A DNA stretch of 64,000 bases from Enterobacter vonholyi (lineage in GTDB: Bacteria > Pseudomonadota > Gammaproteobacteria > Enterobacterales > Enterobacteriaceae), in assembly GCF_008364555.1 (NCBI RefSeq), contig NZ_VTUC01000012.1:1-64000 (forward strand), read 5' to 3'. Numbering within the stretch: the first letter of the stretch is position 1; every line of letters begins with the position of its first letter. Both the position numbers and the translations under genes were made by a program. Under the pieces are notes generated by a model, which was not told the origin of the DNA, did no database searches, and saw nothing but the letters and a program-made list of their open reading frames with translations. This document shows positions 58,603 through 64,000 of this stretch, one piece after another.

Positions 58603-58625
58603 CCTTAGCATAACTAAGGTTATGC
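58603..58625 (+). promoter_or_regulatory. overlapping alternative hairpins in the yidE leader
   Basis: CCTTAG (58603-58608)/CTAAGG (58614-58619) and GCATAAC (58608-58614)/GTTATGC (58619-58625) are two perfect inverted repeats that share bases, so only one can form at a time. They end just before the yidE ribosome site (AAGGAAGTGG). This could be an RNA switch or a protein operator. Confidence 0.4.
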
Positions 58626-58639
58626 CAAGGAAGTGGATC

Positions 58640-60301
58640 ATGAGTGATATCGCGTTAACCGTAAGCGTGTTGGCCCTGGTCGCTGTTGTTGGCCTGTGGA
58701 TAGGGAATATCAAAATCCGCGGCGTCGGGTTTGGGATAGGCGGGGTACTGTTTGGCGGCATTTTTGTCGGGCACTTTGCCGACAAGCTCGGGCTGGTCCT
58801 CAGCGCCGAAATGCTCCACTTTACCCAGGAGTTCGGCCTGATCCTCTTCGTTTACACCATCGGTATTCAGGTGGGACCGGGATTTTTCGCCTCACTTCGG
58901 GTCTCCGGATTACGGCTCAACCTGTTTGCCCTCGGCATTGTGATAATGGGCGGGCTGGTCACAGCGATTCTGCACAAAATCTTCGATATCCCGCTCCCCG
59001 TAGTGCTGGGCATTTTCTCCGGGGCGGTCACCAACACGCCTGCGCTCGGCGCGGGGCAGCAGATCCTTCGCGATTTGGGTATCGAACCCGGCATCGTCGA
59101 CCAGATGGGGATGAGCTACGCCATGGCCTATCCGTTTGGCATTTGCGGCATTCTGCTCTCCATGTGGCTGGTCCGCGTCCTGTTTCGCATTAACGTCGAC
59201 AAAGAGGCGAAGGACCATGAAACCACGCTCACCAACGGCCATATGCCGATCAAAACCATCAATATTCGGGTTGATAACCCTAATCTGAATAATATGGCGA
59301 TTCAGGACGTGCCGATCCTGAACAGCGCCAATATCATCTGCTCCCGCCTTAAGCGCGACGATATGCTGATGGTCCCCGCACCCGGCACCGTCATTCAGCA
59401 AGGCGATCTGCTGCACCTTGTCGGTCAGCCCGGGGATTTAAATAACGCGCGGCTGGTGATTGGTCAGGAAGTGGATACCTCGCTCTCAACCCGCGGCACC
59501 GATATGCGGGTGGAGCGCGTGGTGGTAACAAACGAGCATGTTCTCGGCAAGAAAATACGCGATCTGCAGGTAAAAGAGCGCTATGACGTGGTGATCTCCC
59601 GCCTCAACCGTGCGGGTGTCGAGCTGGTCGCCAGCCCGGAGGCCAGCCTGCAGTTCGGGGATATCCTCAACCTGGTCGGTCGCCCCTCGTCCATTGACGC
59701 CGTGGCGGATATGGTGGGCAACGCCCAGCAGAAACTGCAGCAGGTGCAGATGCTGCCGGTGTTTATCGGTATCGGGCTCGGCGTGCTGCTCGGTTCTATC
59801 CCTGTGTACGTGCCGGGCTTCCCGGTGGCGCTCAAGCTGGGTCTGGCGGGCGGGCCGCTGATTATGGCGTTGATCCTCGGGCGTATCGGCTGCATCGGCA
59901 AGCTCTACTGGTTTATGCCGCCAAGCGCTAACCTGGCGCTGCGCGAGCTGGGCATCGTGCTGTTCCTTGCGGTGGTCGGGCTGAAGTCCGGCGGGGATTT
60001 CGTCGACACCCTGATCAAGGGCGAAGGGATGAGCTGGGTCGGTTACGGCATCTTTATCACGGCGATTCCTTTGCTGACGGTGGGCATACTGGCGCGGATG
60101 TTCGCCAAAATGAACTACCTGACGCTGTGCGGCATGCTGGCGGGTTCCATGACCGATCCGCCCGCGCTGGCCTTTGCCAACAACCTGCACGCCACCAGCG
60201 GCGCGGCAGCGCTCTCCTATGCCACCGTCTACCCGCTGGTGATGTTCCTGCGCATCATCACTCCACAGCTACTGGCGGTGCTGTTCTGGGGGATGAGCTA
60301 G
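58640..60301 (+). CDS. yidE: YidE, AspT/YidE-family putative transporter with two RCK-C domains
   Basis: A 553-residue membrane protein of the aspartate:alanine exchanger family. Five or so helices, then two cytosolic TrkA-C (RCK-C) domains in the middle (about 190-370; [13 protein letters not shown] and [12 protein letters not shown] are their conserved ends), then further helices. The two membrane halves share [14 protein letters not shown] and [14 protein letters not shown] repeats. Substrate unknown. The ATG at 58640 gives the E. coli length; a longer frame starts inside the ibpB terminator. The last 33 bases overlap yidP. Confidence 0.93.
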   Translation: MSDIALTVSVLALVAVVGLWIGNIKIRGVGFGIGGVLFGGIFVGHFADKLGLVLSAEMLHFTQEFGLILFVYTIGIQVGPGFFASLRVSGLRLNLFALGIVIMGGLVTAILHKIFDIPLPVVLGIFSGAVTNTPALGAGQQILRDLGIEPGIVDQMGMSYAMAYPFGICGILLSMWLVRVLFRINVDKEAKDHETTLTNGHMPIKTINIRVDNPNLNNMAIQDVPILNSANIICSRLKRDDMLMVPAPGTVIQQGDLLHLVGQPGDLNNARLVIGQEVDTSLSTRGTDMRVERVVVTNEHVLGKKIRDLQVKERYDVVISRLNRAGVELVASPEASLQFGDILNLVGRPSSIDAVADMVGNAQQKLQQVQMLPVFIGIGLGVLLGSIPVYVPGFPVALKLGLAGGPLIMALILGRIGCIGKLYWFMPPSANLALRELGIVLFLAVVGLKSGGDFVDTLIKGEGMSWVGYGIFITAIPLLTVGILARMFAKMNYLTLCGMLAGSMTDPPALAFANNLHATSGAAALSYATVYPLVMFLRIITPQLLAVLFWGMS

Positions 60302-61015
60302 TAAATCTTCCGGGTGGATGCGCCGCAAATGGTAGTCCACCTGGTAATCGCTGGTATTTCGGAACATCACGGAATAATTAAGGAACTCGCCGCTGTCGCT
60401 GTAGGAAAGCGAGGTGATACGCAGCAGCGGCGTCTGTTCCGGCAGGTTCATATAACCGGCCAGCTGTTTATCGGCCAGCACGGGCGTCAGGCTCTCGTAG
60501 TTGCCGCTGATGGTGATCCCGCACTCCTTCTCGATGTAATCAAACTTTGACCCTTCAAGATGCGCCAGCGACAGGTTGCGAAACAGCTTCACCGGCATAA
60601 AGCTGTCCTCCAGCATCAGCGGTTTTCCGTCCACGTAGCGCACCCGTCTGGAAAAGTAGATCCGCTCATCCACCTGAATCCGCAGCTGGCTGGCGATGGC
60701 GGGCGGGGCGGGCATCACTTCGAACTGTAAGACCTTACTCTGCACCTCTTTTCCCTGCTGACGCAACACCTCCACCAGCCCGGTCAGGTTGGTGGTTTCG
60801 TGGTGAACGTCTTTGCGCGACACAAACGTTCCGCTACCGTGCCGCCGTTCAACCAGCCCCCAGCTCACCAGCAGATCCAGCGCCTTGCGGATGGTCATTC
60901 GCGCCACGCCAAATTCCTGCGCCAGCGCTTTCTCGCCCGGCAGCGGGCTGCCGATGTTGTAGTCAGACGAATTCAGCCGCAGCCGCAATCTGTCAGCAAT
61001 GGATTTGTAGATCAC
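60269..61015 (-). CDS. yidP: GntR/HutC-family regulator YidP
   Basis: A 248-residue regulator: N-terminal winged helix ([20 protein letters not shown], about residues 30-49, with [10 protein letters not shown]) and a C-terminal UTRA ligand domain (from about 90; [20 protein letters not shown]). It resembles E. coli YidP. It is divergent from aglA and is probably its repressor, responding to a phosphorylated alpha-glucoside (inference from the UTRA family and position). Confidence 0.9.
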   Translation of the reverse strand: MIYKSIADRLRLRLNSSDYNIGSPLPGEKALAQEFGVARMTIRKALDLLVSWGLVERRHGSGTFVSRKDVHHETTNLTGLVEVLRQQGKEVQSKVLQFEVMPAPPAIASQLRIQVDERIYFSRRVRYVDGKPLMLEDSFMPVKLFRNLSLAHLEGSKFDYIEKECGITISGNYESLTPVLADKQLAGYMNLPEQTPLLRITSLSYSDSGEFLNYSVMFRNTSDYQVDYHLRRIHPEDLLAHPPEQHRQ

Positions 61016-61016
61016 C

Positions 61017-61124
61017 AGTAGACCTCTCTGCCATTATCAGGGCGTGGATGGCGTCCTGACATGTCCATATTTACCGTAAAAAGTAGACCTGATTGGTCAA
61101 AATAAAACCATGAATGCGATCACG
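61017..61124. promoter_or_regulatory. yidP-aglA divergent control region
   Basis: AGTAGACCT occurs twice (61017-61025 and 61082-61090), 65 bp apart. TAGACC is a half of the GGTCTAGACC-type sites bound by HutC-family regulators, so both are candidate YidP operators. CATGA-N6-TCACG (61109-61124) matches the CRP consensus at 7 of 10 positions. Confidence 0.4.
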
Positions 61125-61236
61125 AATCGCAGCGGCACGCCATGTTCGCGCATCAGTAAGTTCTTATGCTCACCTCAGGCCAGCAAAAAACCATAAAGGC
61201 CTCTACCCCTACAGGTTGTTTCATGAGGATTTAAAA

Positions 61237-64000
<2,764 letters not shown>

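Overview
This window is chromosomal DNA of a gammaproteobacterium of the Enterobacteriaceae, most like Enterobacter or a close relative (inference from protein similarity and gene order; no search was run). The order is nearly that of the Escherichia coli replication-origin region read in reverse: rrnC, yieP-hsrA, rbs, kup, ravA-viaA, asnA/asnC, mioC, oriC, mnmG-rsmG, atp, glmUS, pst-phoU, yieH, adeP, chrR, yieE, yidZ, mdtL, mnmE-yidC-yidD-rnpA-rpmH, dnaA-dnaN-recF-gyrB, yidA, yidR, yidQ, ibpAB, yidE, yidP and an alpha-glucoside PTS operon. Departures from K-12: no tnaCAB between mdtL and mnmE, no bgl genes between phoU and yieH, a LysR/dehydrogenase pair between gyrB and yidA, and an intact agl operon where K-12 has the broken glv genes.

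Layout. Bases 1-491 hold the 5' end of a 16S rRNA gene (minus strand) with its leader and P1/P2 promoters. Bases 492-8580 hold a GntR regulator and a multidrug efflux pump facing the complete ribose operon (rbsDACBKR). Bases 8581-15840 hold kup, ravA-viaA, the two asparagine genes and mioC. Bases 15841-16214 are oriC, with four strong DnaA boxes, three AT-rich 13-mers and 13 GATC sites. Then come mnmG-rsmG, a 616-bp gap with the atp promoter, the nine-gene ATP synthase operon, glmUS and the phosphate operon pstSCAB-phoU behind Pho boxes. Bases 34900-42100 are more variable: esterase, HAD phosphatase, adenine permease, quinone reductase, PPTase-like protein, LysR regulator, MFS pump. Bases 42114-52546 are the conserved mnmE-yidC-yidD-rnpA-rpmH and dnaA-dnaN-recF-gyrB blocks, divergent around the dnaA/rpmH promoter region. 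The last 11 kb hold yidA, yidR, yidQ, the small heat-shock pair ibpAB, yidE, and yidP-aglA-aglB; aglB runs off the end.

The genes work together mainly in replication start (oriC, dnaA, dnaN, gyrB, with GATC clusters at both oriC and the dnaA promoter), energy (ATP synthase), envelope precursors (glmU, glmS), phosphate and sugar uptake, membrane protein insertion (yidC, yidD) and tRNA modification (mnmE and mnmG make the same wobble modification). I see no prophage, insertion sequence, CRISPR array, defence island or tRNA gene. Most of the window is ordinary core genome. The better leads are small: regulatory hairpins and repeats, a G9 tract inside pstA, a second RbsR-like operator, tandem GATC palindromes at dnaA, and the two accessory modules.
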